NCBI GenBank assembly: GCA_910574455.1
Contig: CAJSYZ010000003.1
Span: 4,401,250 to 4,465,249 of the forward strand
DNA: 64,000 nt
Origin: Trichaptum fuscoviolaceum
Lineage: Eukaryota; Basidiomycota; Agaricomycetes; Hymenochaetales; Trichaptaceae
Direction of reading: 5' to 3'
Part shown: piece by piece, positions 35,763-47,885 of the stretch
How positions within the stretch are numbered: the stretch's first letter is position 1
Layout: each line of letters opens with the position of its first letter
Notes under the pieces: model-generated
Seen by the model: only the letters and a program-made list of their open reading frames with translations
The model's database searches: none
What the model was told of the DNA's origin: nothing
Translations under genes and position numbers: made by a program

Positions 35763-35919
35763 GGTTCTGTGACAAGGGGATCATTTCACTTTATCAATGC
35801 TACTGGAGTTTTAACACAATCCACTCCCCCGAACTGTCTCCAAATGTCCTTTACGTCGAGTTTGTTACACTAAAAGATACATTGCTGTACAATACAGATG
35901 AAGTTTAGGAAGGTTAAGG

Positions 35920-37962
35920 TCATGTTCGACGCTTTCGGGATGCACGAGTTGCGGTAGTTGCCGCTGACCCAACAGAAGAGACTGACATCGACCGCTTTTG
36001 CTAAATGATCATCAACGACTGAGCAGAATGGTCGGAAGGGCATGGTACTCACCCTCTTTCGACTGAAACTTCGCGCACTTGGTGCCGCGCTCGCCGCCCT
36101 GTCTGTCTCTCCGTCCGCATCTGCATCAGCGTCAGGATCAGCGTCATCGCCGTCGTCGTCGATATCCATCCCATCCTTCTTGTCCTCATCGTCGCCTCTT
36201 TCCTTCTGGGCCTTGCGCACTTGAAGGACACGAATCTCCTGCTCGACTTTGTCGACCACCTTCTTTGTCTCTACCAGTGCAGCTGCTGCATCCAAGAGCG
36301 CCTCAAGCTGTAGACAATTCTCTCGTGTCGGCATCACCAGCCGGGTGTGCTGCACACCCAATTCGCCCAACGCTTGCGCGATACGCGGGGCATATGCCGT
36401 TTTAGGTGTAGGCAGCTTCCAGGACCGAAGACACACAGGTTGATGTGCAGCTTTGGTGGCTGGTGCGTTAGAAGAAGGGGCTTCGGTACGGTGAATGCAG
36501 TTGATTGCATCTAGTGGTGGACGTCAGTCATCGAACAAAACTCTCGCTGGTAAACAAGGCATACCATGGGCAATAGCTTTGGCACTCTGCACCTTCTTCG
36601 TCGGAGTTGGGGGAGCAAACAATGCACTCGCGGGAGCACTGATCGGACTATCCATATCCACGCCTTTTTTCTTCTTGAAGATTTTACCATCACCGAACAG
36701 CGCCGCGAACGATTCTTCATCAGCTGTACTCTGAGCTACAACACTCAACAATCCACTATCCACGCCAGCTAGCACTCGCATTAGTTCTTCCCGCTCACGC
36801 GCAAATCGACGTTCGGTTTGCTCTAAGCGCTTAATCTCAATATACAGCGCCTCTTCCTCCGCAATTTGGTCGGGCGTGCGGCCTTCGAGGGAGGCTATGT
36901 ATTTCTTGCGAAGAAGCTCACGCTCTATTCACCGTCGTGTTTAATGATGTTTAACGATGAATGGTATTTATATTGTAACGTACCTTTGTCGAAACTGAAG
37001 CTATTTAGAGCTTGGTTCTTTCCTGCTTCGTCGCCAGGCCAAGGTCTATTTCGAATAAGCCTTCGGCAAACACTAAAGTAGCGATCCTTTATATCCTATC
37101 ATTGGTCAATGAATACATTTGAGTGCTTTGCAGAAAAGAAGGGACACACCTCTATTGACCTCGGAGGGCCATCAGGATACTCGTAACGGTCGGCCACAAC
37201 ATAGAACCGCATATCATATTCTCGAACAATACTGAAAAGATAGTCCGTTTCATCCTTTGTCCAACCAGGCTCTGTTCTTTGACATTAACCCTCTGTGAAT
37301 GTACAAACCGCGTTCGACGAACCGTCTAAGAACTGGGTATATTCGTCAAGAGAGTAAGTGAATGTTTGTGGTTGGATATTGTACTTCGCGAAAGGATATT
37401 CTGTATAATAAGGCCAACTTAGCGAACACATTGAGCAGAGATTTTGTTGGAAACGTACCAGATGATGGGTCGGTTGATGCCTTTACCCAATGGCTTAGCT
37501 TCAAGGTATCTTTCCGTGCCGGGTTTTGGAACTCTCGCCATTCCCTACAGCCCAGTACAATGTCAATATAGGTAGCAAACGAGACATAGCGATGAGATTA
37601 ATCCCCAATGCCTTCGTCCCATGCACAGTAGGTGCTTGTTATTATGTTTATAGCAAATTGACGGACCATTTCGTAGCTCTCCCTCCACTTGAGAGTTTCG
37701 GCTTCGCCTTGAACTTCGGTTTTGCAGCGAGCTGCGCGGTGAGCGTCGGCGCTCCGGGTCCAATGAGCGCGTACAGCTCTCGCGGTATGCCATCCGGTCT
37801 TATCCCTTTCTTCCCTTTCGTGCCTCCTGCACCTGAAGAAACAGTAGTCGCTTGCAAACTTGAAGGAGTAGAAGGTCCAACACCTGGTGTTTGAGGTGCG
37901 CTTGAGGGACCAGGAAGAGATAGGATGCTCCGGACATCTGCTGCTGAGGCACCACCGGCCAT
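35920..37962 (-). CDS. SWC4: SWR1/NuA4 complex subunit 4 (DMAP1-like)
   Basis: Eight exons: 37962-37667, 37544-37459, 37400-37323, 37271-37150, 37095-36984, 36924-36565, 36510-36053 and 35994-35920 (528 residues). The N-terminal half has the conserved DGIPRELYALIG and a SANT-type domain (YSLDEYTQFL ... WTKDETDYLFSIVREYDMRF ... IKDRYFSVCRRLI). A Glu/Arg coiled coil follows (EEEALYIEIKRLEQTERRF). The C-terminal half carries LGVQHTRLVMPTRENC, another conserved DMAP1 block, and an acidic Asp-rich tail with Lys/Arg patches that look like nuclear signals. Swc4 is shared by the SWR1 remodeller (H2A.Z exchange) and the NuA4 acetyltransferase. The start is the first ATG in frame. Confidence 0.92.
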
Positions 37963-38571
37963 GGTGCGCAATTGCTTATTGAAGACTCAGATAATTGAAA
38001 GGATAAGACGTCTGCTTTCGCCGTGCGGACGTGTCGAATGAGGTTCAATGAGCTGAACTGTTGAGCTTGAATAGGAAGGGGACCTTCCAAAAATGGAAGC
38101 TTGAAGGGAGGCCTGCCAGTGGATCCGGTGTTCAACACTGGGCCAGAATTTCTTTATGTTCAACACCATCGTTCAACCGCTTCAGCGAAAATCAACGCAT
38201 TCAATCCACCCGTCGAGGGATTATTGTGCTATTCATTCCTTCCTACTGCCGATGATTATCCATGAAGCCCACTGTCCTCATTGTGTACGAGGAACGGACT
38301 ATACTGCGATGGTCAGAATCCGCCAGGAGGTCAGGATAATGCATGAAAGGCTCGAGACTTCTAAACTCAGATAATATAACAAGATATCAACGTTCGTAAC
38401 GCAACCTTGCAATTGGGACACAATGAGAATATCAGCCTCACTCGATTACTTCGAAATACGTTGAAATTCGACAATACAGTGCGACAAATGCGTGTATGTA
38501 GTAAATGGGTGTATGCAGTGACATTATAGGTGAGTAAAGCATGATGGGATAAATATGTATAATAAGTAACT
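37963..38571. other. Intergenic between SWC4 and methyltransferase paralogue 3
   Basis: SWC4 promoter side and paralogue 3 3' UTR; nothing else seen. Confidence 0.45.
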
Positions 38572-39525
38572 CTACAGCCTGGCCTCCAGCCTGCCGGGCT
38601 TTCGTGCCGTTACGATCCTGAAGGGCTGCACCACCTTGTCTGGACCGTCGAACTCTTTCAGCATGTCGTCGAAGATGAGTTCGAACTCCTCTGAGGTTAA
38701 TATACCTTCGCGAACAAAGGTTGACTTCATGCCTCTCCGTGCACCACTTGTTGTGAAGGCCCCGATCTCTCCAATCTCTCCCCATGCCTTCCCCACCGGA
38801 AGATGCTTCTTCTCGGAGACAATGTTCGTGAAGCCGGCCTGCTTCAACATCGAAGGTAGTCGAGCTGCACAGTCCCATAGATGGTTGCTCTTGCTATACA
38901 GCTGCTTATACAAGCTCATCCACCGTTTCTGCTGGGGTGAGCTGTTTGCAAGCTCCGCACAGTCGACTTCGACAAACTGGACCTGGCCGTTCGGTTTCAG
39001 GACACGGAAAATTTCTGACAGCGCGGTCGGCCAATCGGCAGCCAGAAGTCCCGCGATGAGGAGACGCTGGTTCACGACATCAAAATAGTTTGACCAGTCG
39101 CTGGGGAGCCTCGTGATTGAAGCGTTTCGGTAATAGACATATGGCGGATACTCCGTCGTAAAGTTCTTGTCGGAGAGATCGATGCCATACAGCTCCACGC
39201 CCTTGGGCAGTTCTTTGGAACAATCGAGCAACCAGATCCCTTCAGATGCGGAACCCCGTCAGTCGGAAACACGTCATGAATGTTGGAGAGCGACAAACCT
39301 GTGCCTGTTCCCGAGTCCAGCACCCTGCACCCAGGCTGAAGTTGAGTATTCTTGTCGTAGATCAACCTCCCGTCGTAGACGACTTGTCTCAGGAGACGGT
39401 GCTGGATATTCAGCCTGCTGACGATCAGCCAACCGCACAGTCACAGCAAATTATATTGCTCACCTTGACAGTTCAGCGTCGTTGCGGGGAAGGATGTAGC
39501 TGTTCTCTTGAACGACCTGGGCCAT
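38572..39525 (-). CDS. Class I SAM-dependent methyltransferase, paralogue 3
   Basis: Exons 39525-39464, 39414-39299 and 39239-38572 give 281 residues. Exon 2 is 116 nt, exactly as in paralogues 1 and 4, and again ends in the glycine motif (VLDSGTGTG) with a phase-1 intron. Conserved blocks: GVELYGIDLSDKNF, FDVVNQRLLIAGLL, VLKPNGQVQFVEVD, NIVSEKKHLPVGKAWGEIG. It is the most diverged of the family (for example SRLPSDW-type text and a KPGRLEARL tail). Substrate unknown. Confidence 0.86.
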
Positions 39526-39964
39526 GTTAATCTTCCTCGATGTTGTGTAGGTGAAAGCAGGGCTCTATGTTTGTCTATCCGGGTCTGTCTTTATACAGTG
39601 GTGAGTGCATCGCCTACGCTTCCGTTGGTTTAGCTTTCATTCTCATGCCTGTCAGGTCGACTTCCGGCAGGGAAGATCAAGATTAAACCATACAGTTATA
39701 AGACAACCATAAACTTCAATATGGTCTCGGTTGCCAGGAGGCCGAGCGCGGCGTTAGAATTTTGCCTGTTGTACTGAATTGGGCAGGCTGCCGAACGCCG
39801 AACTGTGACATATGGAATTGTGACTTCATCGCTTGCGCCGATCCGCGCTTGGCAGAAGCGGGTAGAAATTTGGGGAAAGCAGTTGTATGATACAGTTATC
39901 CATTCAACACAGCATGGGTATATGATTAATTGAATGTATCTATGAAGAGGTCCGAGACATCGCA
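39526..39964. other. Intergenic between methyltransferase paralogues 3 and 4
   Basis: Promoter side of paralogue 3 and 3' side of paralogue 4; no further feature seen. Confidence 0.45.
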
Positions 39965-40907
39965 TTACAGAGGCTTCCGTGCGCATACCATTCGGTACAC
40001 GTACCGCGTCCCTTCCATCGTCTCAAACTCGTCGAGCAAAGAGGAATACAGCTGGACAAATTCCTCCTCGGTCATCACCCCGAGCTTAACCATTGCCGGA
40101 CCTATGTTCTTCACAGCCCCGCCATTGCTCAGAACGCCCAATTCACCCATCTTTCCCCAGGATTTTCCCGCCGGCCCATACTTCTTCTCCGAGGTGATCT
40201 CGACGAAGCCCGCTTCCTTCGCCATCCGTGGAATACGCTGCCCCGCATCGATCAGCAGTCCGAGCTTTTCATAGAACGGGAAGCTGAGATCACGGAAGCG
40301 GCGGACAGCTGGCCCGGCCATGATACAGTTGGGCAAGTCCAATTCAGCGAATTGTACACAACCCCCTGGCTTGAGTACGCGCATAATCTCGGTCAATGCG
40401 ATCGGCCATTCCTCAGCCCGAAGAGCGCCCAAGAGCATCCTTTGGTTGACGACGTCGAACTTCCCTGTCCATTCTGGAGGCAGTTGTGTGGCAGAGACCT
40501 CCAAGAAGTGAACGTTCGAATAGTACGTTTGAGGGAAGTTGTTTGAAGACACATCAGAACCGTAGAGCTCGACAGATGGGGGAACCTCTTCTGCGAGGTC
40601 CATGAGCCATGAGCCTATCGCGAGATCGTGAGTCGAAGACATTCTCGCTGGAGAAAAGTTGTTTACCTGAGCCTGTCCCAATATCGAGGACCGCGCTTCC
40701 AGACCCCAATTCCACAGACTCATCGTAGACGAGCTTGCCGTCGTAAACCATCGTCTTCAAGAAGACATGCTGGACGTTGAGTCTATGCAAGAATGAGCTT
40801 GACACCCTTCCTGTCGAGAATTCACAAAAGATCCGTTACCTGTTGAACTCGGACCTATCTCTTGGTAGGATATAGTTTGCTCCGGCCTTGTAGTCGTTCT
40901 GTCCCAT
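39965..40907 (-). CDS. Class I SAM-dependent methyltransferase, paralogue 4
   Basis: Exons 40907-40840, 40782-40667 and 40614-39965 give 277 residues. The glycine motif is VLDIGTGSG at the end of the 116-nt exon 2; the donor there is a normal GTAAAC. Conserved blocks: VELYGSDVSSNNFPQ, FDVVNQRMLLGALRAEEWP, VLKPGGCVQFAELDLP, EITSEKKYGPAGKSWGKMG. It is closer to paralogue 1 than to paralogue 3. The N-terminus MGQNDYKAGANYILPRD resembles MGDTDINYKAGSKYILPRD of paralogue 1, which supports the start. Confidence 0.87.
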
Positions 40908-42607
40908 CTTGCACAAGGTGTGATAACAGGGGTTTCTGAAGTGAAGTGTTGTGTGGTGTGAAGCAACGAGCCACTCAGTTTCTCTTTATAAATATAGGGA
41001 CCCAGCAATTACGGCTCGACTTCATACTTAGTGTTGCCCCGTTCAGGAACGATCGTGACGGAGTGTCAAAGATATTTTACCCGCGATCCCGAAGCAATGT
41101 GTCCATTCAAGCAACTTCAAGCTTCCCGATGTCGACTCTCTGCCGTCTTCGCGCCACGGAAACACGAGTATCAAGAGAGGTATCCGCTTCACTGCCTTGT
41201 TGGTTTTCCTTCTTCTATCGTACCATGGCCTCAAAATGACTTATTTATGCATAGGAAGGGAATCATCAAACATGTTGAAATCCTGTTTAGAGGCTGTCTG
41301 TGCCAGATCTCGGAAGTCGTAACTGAGCGGACGAGTAATCCTGAAACTAACATGAAACAGCTCTTCAAGTTCCCGATCCGGCGGCCTTCAACTTGAAGTT
41401 GAAGTTGTGGCTGGCACGTCTTGCGCAAGCTGATCCCCGGCTACTGCGCTCGGTGTTATGGAGAGCAGGAGACAGATGACGGGCAGATGGCGCGCACGTG
41501 TGCCGCTCGCGGGGTGTCGGTATGGGTGATGATGGTCTTTTGTCTGCGGATGATGGCCGCGGAACCGTCGGCAGAGCAGAGGGAAGAAGCAAGAGGAGGG
41601 GAGCACGGGGCCACGGTTTACGAGAGACGGAGAACAGGCGGGCGGCGCGGCGCAGCGTCAAGAGCGGCGCTGATCTACTCGCACAGCCACGAACACTCTA
41701 ATTCATATCCAATTTCACCCCCATTTGATTACCCCGTGGGCATTGGATGTAATGTACCCGAATTATCCTTCATCGGAGCTTGCGGAATTGCGGGCCAAGT
41801 AGAGCTTCTTGCAGGCCCAAGATCAACACTATCCGACTTCGGTCCGGAGCAGCGTCAGCTCCCGATGTCTTGAGTTACGACAGTTCTGATGGGCCGCTGA
41901 AGTACCCTGTTGATGCTAGTGGGAGCCTGGCGGGCAAGTCACGAATTGCACAATGTCATTTTCATGAAGAAGCAGTCAGAGCCCTAAGGAGTGCGCTTGC
42001 AATCAAGTAGAAAATAAATTCATTTGTCGGAGAGAAAAAAAAACAGCGAAAATCAAATATTGTTAATGGAAGGAAAATGCAGCAATAATTGAATAAAAGG
42101 CCAATGCTCCCGAATAGAAGCCGCTGTCATTGAAGACAAGAAGTTCTCGTCAGCGGTGCAAACTCCTTGGCATTGAACACAATCGTGTTAGAAACCCCGT
42201 CCTGAGGATAGAGTCGGTCCGGGTTGCGTTTGAGCGGTAACCTGATCTATCCCTTGAATCCCCATATCTCCCACATGGTTCAAATTGAGTATCGGTTTTT
42301 GTGAAATGGCTGACGCCTTTACATCTCCCAAGTGTTCTTAGAAAAGAGCATACAAGGAGAGTAAGGACACCATCAAAATGTGCATGGCTTGTGGTGGTTT
42401 TCGTCACGAAGCCAACCCAAAGAATGTCGCAAAACCGTGAGGTAGAGGAAAGCTATCGACTGGAGGTATGCGAGGCCTGTGGAATAGCCGTTTCGAATGC
42501 ATTGAATAGAGCGCTAGTAGTGACAGTGAGCGTATGGTAACACTGATTTAAATTTTGATGTTGGAAGCATTATCAAGTGTGCATCAAATTAAATTATCTC
42601 AGAGCAT
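40908..42607. other. Intergenic region with a G+C-rich block
   Basis: About 41390-41680 is G+C rich and open in several frames, but no frame shows a recognisable domain or a credible exon chain. The rest is A+T richer, with a short A-run near 42036. No gene is called. Confidence 0.4.
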
Positions 42608-43595
42608 TTAAGCCTGAGCGTCATCAACTCCATCTTCGGGAAATTGTAACCACTCGTCATAATCGAAATCAGCAGCAGATTCGTCTTCATTCCAACTTTG
42701 ATTGGCAATGTCAACTTTCGCACAATACTGATTAGATATCCCCAGTTGTGGCGTACTGATGGGGATTTTCATTGAGATAATCCGAGTCAACTGGACTTCA
42801 ACGTCACGAGCTTCGTCGTCTTGAGGGGAGATGATAATAGGAACCTTTTTGTCGATAGTCTTAGCTCCATTAACTTGGATGGTGAATGTTCTGTCGTCTG
42901 TATCAAGCGAGGATGATGACGAGGGTAGTATAGTCTGTGAAAGGCTGTCATTTGGAGTGTCTGGAGTGGCTTTGATAGAGTTATCAGAGATTGCAGAAAG
43001 CAGTTTTCTGGTCTTAGTCGATGGTCCTTTTACACTAGATTTCGGGTTCAAAGATCTAGTAGTTGCCTCCAGCTCGTCTACAGACATTTGTCGCTCCAAG
43101 GCCACAGAAGGCGGTTCTTGATATAGAGATGGCACGGAATGCCGCTGCATTTCTTTATTGCCCCGGACACTGCTCCCTCTTCCCGTGTTGGGATCACCAA
43201 TGTTTGATGACTGTTCCAAAAGATATCGGCAAATAGAATGGACGAAGATCGATTAATGAATCGCTACTCACATCGTTTGCTGATCCACTAAATTTCCTCG
43301 GTGCCATTTGTCGCTTGCATTGGGCTTTAATCTTTTTAGGGCTTTTTCTCCACGAATGTTTGAAGCCAGGATAAGCTTCGGCGTGCTGTTTGGCCTCTTC
43401 AAGAGCCATGCCAAACCAAGGCTTTCTCTCTTCTTCGCTGTACGTCTTCCACAACATCCCAAGCGCCTCTACTTCTGTGAATGCATCTGGGAAGCGTCGC
43501 ACAGCCTCCCTCACAGCGCTCTTGTCGCATCTAAAGCAAAGAAAGGCGTTGCGTGGTCTCTTTATGTGGCAACCGATCGGTTTGCGCGGAGCCAT
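42608..43595 (-). CDS. HMG-box transcription factor-like protein
   Basis: Exons 43595-43272 and 43210-42608 join in phase 0 to give 308 residues. The HMG box occupies roughly residues 9-80: IKRPRNAFLCFRCD, GMLWKTYSEEERKPWFGMA, HAEAYPGFKHSWR. The order NAF-FR, LW-EE-PW and YPxFKHSW is that of fungal MAT-HMG/SOX-type boxes, which bend DNA through the minor groove. The acidic C-terminus (DEWLQFPEDGVDDA) could be an activation segment. No other domain is visible, and a mating or developmental role is possible but not shown. Confidence 0.82.
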
Positions 43596-44360
43596 TTGAG
43601 AAGGTACACTTGTAGGAAAGGTGGACGGAGCAGCTGGTCAGAAGAGATTGTACAGCCTTATACATGTATCTACCAGGCTATCCATGTCCAAAAGTAGCGC
43701 GGGCAAGTCGGAGAATGACTCGTCGGCGGATATCACCAGCTTCTGCGAAGGATACCGTAACTCGCTACTAGAAGATATTTTTGTTCAGCATAGCCAACTA
43801 CTTAAAAGGCAATGTGTTGGATGGCGAACCTTCTAGTAAACGAAAAAGGCAGAACATGCGGTATTCTATGCTCATGTGTGTGGTTGGTGACTCCTGCGAC
43901 GCTAAGCGCCCATAGATCTGATTGATATCGATTAATGTGAGTCAGGAGTGAAAATTTACAAGGTTCGCGCTGCGCACGTCTTTGAGTTTATAGTATGTCT
44001 GCCAGTGTAAACTGGAAGTCCTGTGTGCATGAGTTGAACCCAGATTTGAGTTTTTCGCATTTGCAGCGCGTGGATAACGCTGTCAGTGCCACTATAACAG
44101 CCTTCAAGAGTCAGATGTAAATTCAATAGCAGTATTTGGAGAAAGAAGGAGCTGAAGCCATGGTTATCAGTGTATTAAGGAAGGAGGACAAAGTCAAATT
44201 GAAGGTTCAAGTCATAGGGAGCATTACGTCATATAGTACCAGTTTTTGAGTATGACAGATATTTGTACGGACTCGAGAACAATAATTCGGGATCTCAAAT
44301 TTTGTACTACTAGTAACCGAAAATATGACTAATAGACAATAATGAGCCTCTGCCACCGGA
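43596..44360. other. Intergenic region
   Basis: HMG-gene promoter and Reb1-like gene 3' UTR; no other feature recognised. Confidence 0.45.
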
Positions 44361-47114
44361 TTAATCACTGTCTGAGGACTCGTCGGAATCCTCGTCAGAG
44401 GACTCAGGCGAGGAAGATGACGCGTCTCCGTCACCCTGCTCATTTGAAAGTTCGACTGTGTTTTGGATCTGCGATCCTCCCGCAGGCTGTTGCAACGACG
44501 AAGTCATGTCAAGGATTTGCCTAGACGAAATGGCACCTAAATTGCTTGGGCCTGCAATCGGCCCGCCTTCTACATCACCATTCTGAAGATCCAAAGGCAC
44601 AGTCGCTTCACTAGTCACTCGTTGCTTCTTTTGCTGCACCGGAGGCGGTGGCATGTTGGTCTTCTTCAGCCGAAGAATATCCATGATTTCTAAACAACCA
44701 AATTAGCGAGGAATAGAAAGAAGAACAATATACCACACCTTGATGCGTCATTTCTTCATGTCCACGAATACCCCTTTTCAAAGTCAGCCAACGGCGTTGG
44801 AGAGAATGAGCACTCCACAAATTCCAGTCGTCGTCGGAAAGTAGCTTCCAGTCAATCTCGGAATCGTCGCGAACATTGAGTGAAGCGATTCTAAAAACAG
44901 GAAGCCAACGCCAAGCAATTATTAATACATTCCTGAGTGGATAGTGAAATGCGCTCACTTGTGCACCAGAATAAAGGCATCCTGTTGACTCCATCGAGGT
45001 TTCTTCCCGCCATTCTTTACTGTCTTGCTCAGAGCGTCCGTCCTACACGGTGTAAGTCAAAGTACAATACAAGAACTATCCCACGCTACCATTTGATGCG
45101 GCATTGTTGCCGGCCTCGCTCGTTACCCATGCGTTCTTCGACTATAGCCCAGAATATCTCGTTGTCTTTGTCAAGGTTTGCATATTTCCGATTCAGCTCG
45201 TCCATGTTTGCTATTTCATTCGCTTGTTCAATAGTCAATTCTTTCACAATTCTCGTAAGCTTCTCCTCCTCTTCTTTCGTCCAAGGGCCTTACATAAACA
45301 CATTAGTAAAACATCTCAAAGGAGCCAGTGATAGCGTACCTTGTTTGCGAGCGTCGCTATTGTTCAGGTGGTTCCTCCATCGATCACGGCAGTCAGACGC
45401 CATCCGTCCGACTCTCGTGCTCACTTGCTCCCACTGAGGACCCAGTTCTGCGACAGCTCTAAGAAAACGTTTATTAGAAGCAACAAGTAAAAGTAGTCAA
45501 AATTACTCACTGTCTACAAGCTTCATCTTCCTCAGGAGTCCATTTTCCTCGATGCTTCAGAGGGTGGTACGCACGACGAATGTAATGATATACCGCAATA
45601 AGTGGGCGCAAGGGAACCTGTTCAGCTATATACAGATGCTTTAGAGCGTGTTTCCCATTGCTACTACTAGAGAACAAACCAATTTCACACCAAAACGGAG
45701 ACGGTTGCTTGCCTTTGGGAGTTTTGGCAAAAAGAAGTTCATTGAACTGTTCATCCGTCAAACCTCTGGTCTATGATGCGGCGTGAGATATAGTATCAAA
45801 AATTAAGGCGAGTCACATACAACGCGATAACGTTCTATGCCCTCCTTTATGATAGCTTCCTCTGCAGTAGAAAACTTGCCCTTCTTGTAAACAAGTCCTA
45901 ATTTCACATTAGTAATCCTGTCACTGTAGCCACAAGAGTCGGCATACCCGTTTTCTTCGCCAGCCGCCTTAGCTTTTCGGTTCCGTGCCATTTGTGTGCC
46001 AACAAATACGCGTGCTCGGGGTTCTCATTTGTTGTGATTGAAGGCATTGACACTTGTCCTGACGTCACAACTTTGGGAGGATTGCGCAATGGCTGCCCTA
46101 AAATGAGCGCAGAGGGTACAGGTACTTGACTTGCATTCATCTCAGGGAGTGTTATCCCAATGGAAGATGAATGCACATTATTTGGACCATCCACTGAGTC
46201 CGTCGCATTCGACGGTGTTGAAACACTACTGTTTTCGTCCATTAATTCCTGTCTTTGCAAATCTGTCTGCTCTTGGGTTGGCTGGTGATGACCAGAATCG
46301 GAGAACGCGGCCGATGCACCTGCGCTCGTGCCCTGCAGTTGGCGAAGCACGTCTGCGATCTTAGACAAATCAAGATTCTGCAATGCACGAGTAATCTCTT
46401 CCCCGTTGTTACCGAGGCTGTTAAGGCCCAAGACTTGTAATAGCGCCTCCGGGACCGTACCAGGAGCAGGAAGAGTGTAAGGTGACGGAAATGCCAAATG
46501 TGAATGGGAGCCACCGGGAGAGGGGAAATGCAGTCCTGGATACTGCATAGGAGGAATCATAGGATGAGGATATGGTTGGAAGGAAGGTGGTTGATAGCCG
46601 ACTTGAAAAACAGGTTGATTTGCAGCAGGGGCAGCATCTAAGAGCAGTTCAAAGATGACGATAAGAAATAAAACAAAAGCGACAACATCTACGAACCTCC
46701 ACCAAGCTCAGGATCAATAGGTACATCTGCGCGCTCTTTGTCCTTTCCCTTGCTTTTCTTCTTCTTCTTCTTGCCCTTGTCCGTGCTGGACTCATCCATT
46801 ACACGATGCTGCCCTTCCTGCTGGATCGTTTCGGATGCATTGGCGACCTCAGGAGAGACAGCTACTTCAACTTTCTTCTTCCTCTTCTTGCGACTTCCCT
46901 TCACAGGATCGCTCGCTCCGGACCCGGAAGCTCCTTCGGGGAGTGTTTCTGTTGCGACAATAGCTTCTACCTCGTCTTCTTCTGGGTCTGATCTCCTGCG
47001 CTTTTTCTTCTCTTTACGAGCGAGTTTTGTATGCAAAGCATGTTGATTTTCATTGCCGTCAGTAATCGAGGGCGCATCACCTGATGCAGCAGTCGCGTCG
47101 GACGTTGTGGTCAT
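44361..47114 (-). CDS. Reb1-like Myb-domain DNA-binding protein
   Basis: Ten exons: 47114-46697, 46637-45948, 45897-45821, 45770-45680, 45625-45511, 45458-45340, 45288-45090, 45042-44959, 44890-44739 and 44689-44361 (757 residues). The N-terminus has Lys-rich nuclear/nucleolar signals (KEKKKRRRS, SRKKRKKK, KGKKKKKKSKGK). A Pro/Gln-rich middle is followed by several Myb-type repeats: GKFSTAEEAIIKEGIERYR, RGKWTPEEDEACRQAV with WEQVSTRVGRMASDCRDRWR, GPWTKEEEEKLTRIV, and KPRWSQQDAFILVHK. The tail is acidic. This repeat layout matches Reb1/TTF-I proteins, which bind rDNA terminators to stop RNA polymerase I and block forks. Assignment to Reb1 rather than a generic Myb protein is probable, not proven. 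Confidence 0.85.
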
Positions 47115-47885
47115 TACTTTAGGGTGGTCTGAGCGAGGATGTTGAGGGCAAGCTTGAGGTGTCGTTTGTGCCAGTGGTTCAAAAGCCTAATCCACATGTT
47201 TGTACTTGTTTGTCATCACCGGCAACCTGAAGTTGCACAGCGCTGGAAATTTAGTACAGTATAAGATATCAATAATAATTATTTGCGAACGCTGTGGGTG
47301 CACAGCAGAGCCCGCTACCAATGTTGGGTAGTTCTATTACATTTTAGAATGTATAAATTTCTTATATATACATATGTGACAATGATTATAAGTTATAAGA
47401 ATCTTTTTTATGCAAATGAAAGGAGGCCGTCCGCGTCCTCGTCCGGCGCGCTCGCTTTGCTCGCGCCCCCGTTCTCGGACACCGAGTCGCACAGAGACCA
47501 TACATTGTGAATAATATAAGTAACTTGTAAGTACCAATTTAGTGATTATAATTTATACAAGATATTATATGTGAAAATGAATCTGTGTGGCATCCTTGTC
47601 CGCCGCGCTCGCTTCGCTCGCGCAACTTGAACCCGGATACGGAGACTGTGCTATTTGAGCTCAATTGGACTTAAGTAAACTTAATTAACTTAATGCATCC
47701 ATTGTAAGCAATTTAAGTAACTTGTAAGTGAACCTAAGTTCGGCACTTTGTATTTACCGAAAGGCCGGCCTAGACTAAAGGCACATGACATTCACGTGAT
47801 AAATAAGGTTTTGACTGAAAAAAGTGACAATCAGTACGCCTTTAGAACCCGCTAGGGGTAGCGGGAATAAGATGCTTCGAGTAAT
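47115..47885. other. Intergenic region with a diverged direct duplication
   Basis: Two related segments (about 47421-47540 and 47587-47735) share the order GTCCGxCGCGCTCGCTT-GCTCGCG, a GGxxACxGAG block and AAGTAACTTGTAAGT. They are non-coding and may be old repeat remnants. The rest of the stretch is A+T rich. Confidence 0.5.

Noticed and set aside
41421..41873. G+C-rich 150-codon frame upstream of methyltransferase paralogue 4
   Set aside because: No domain or exon chain; base composition alone can keep such frames open.
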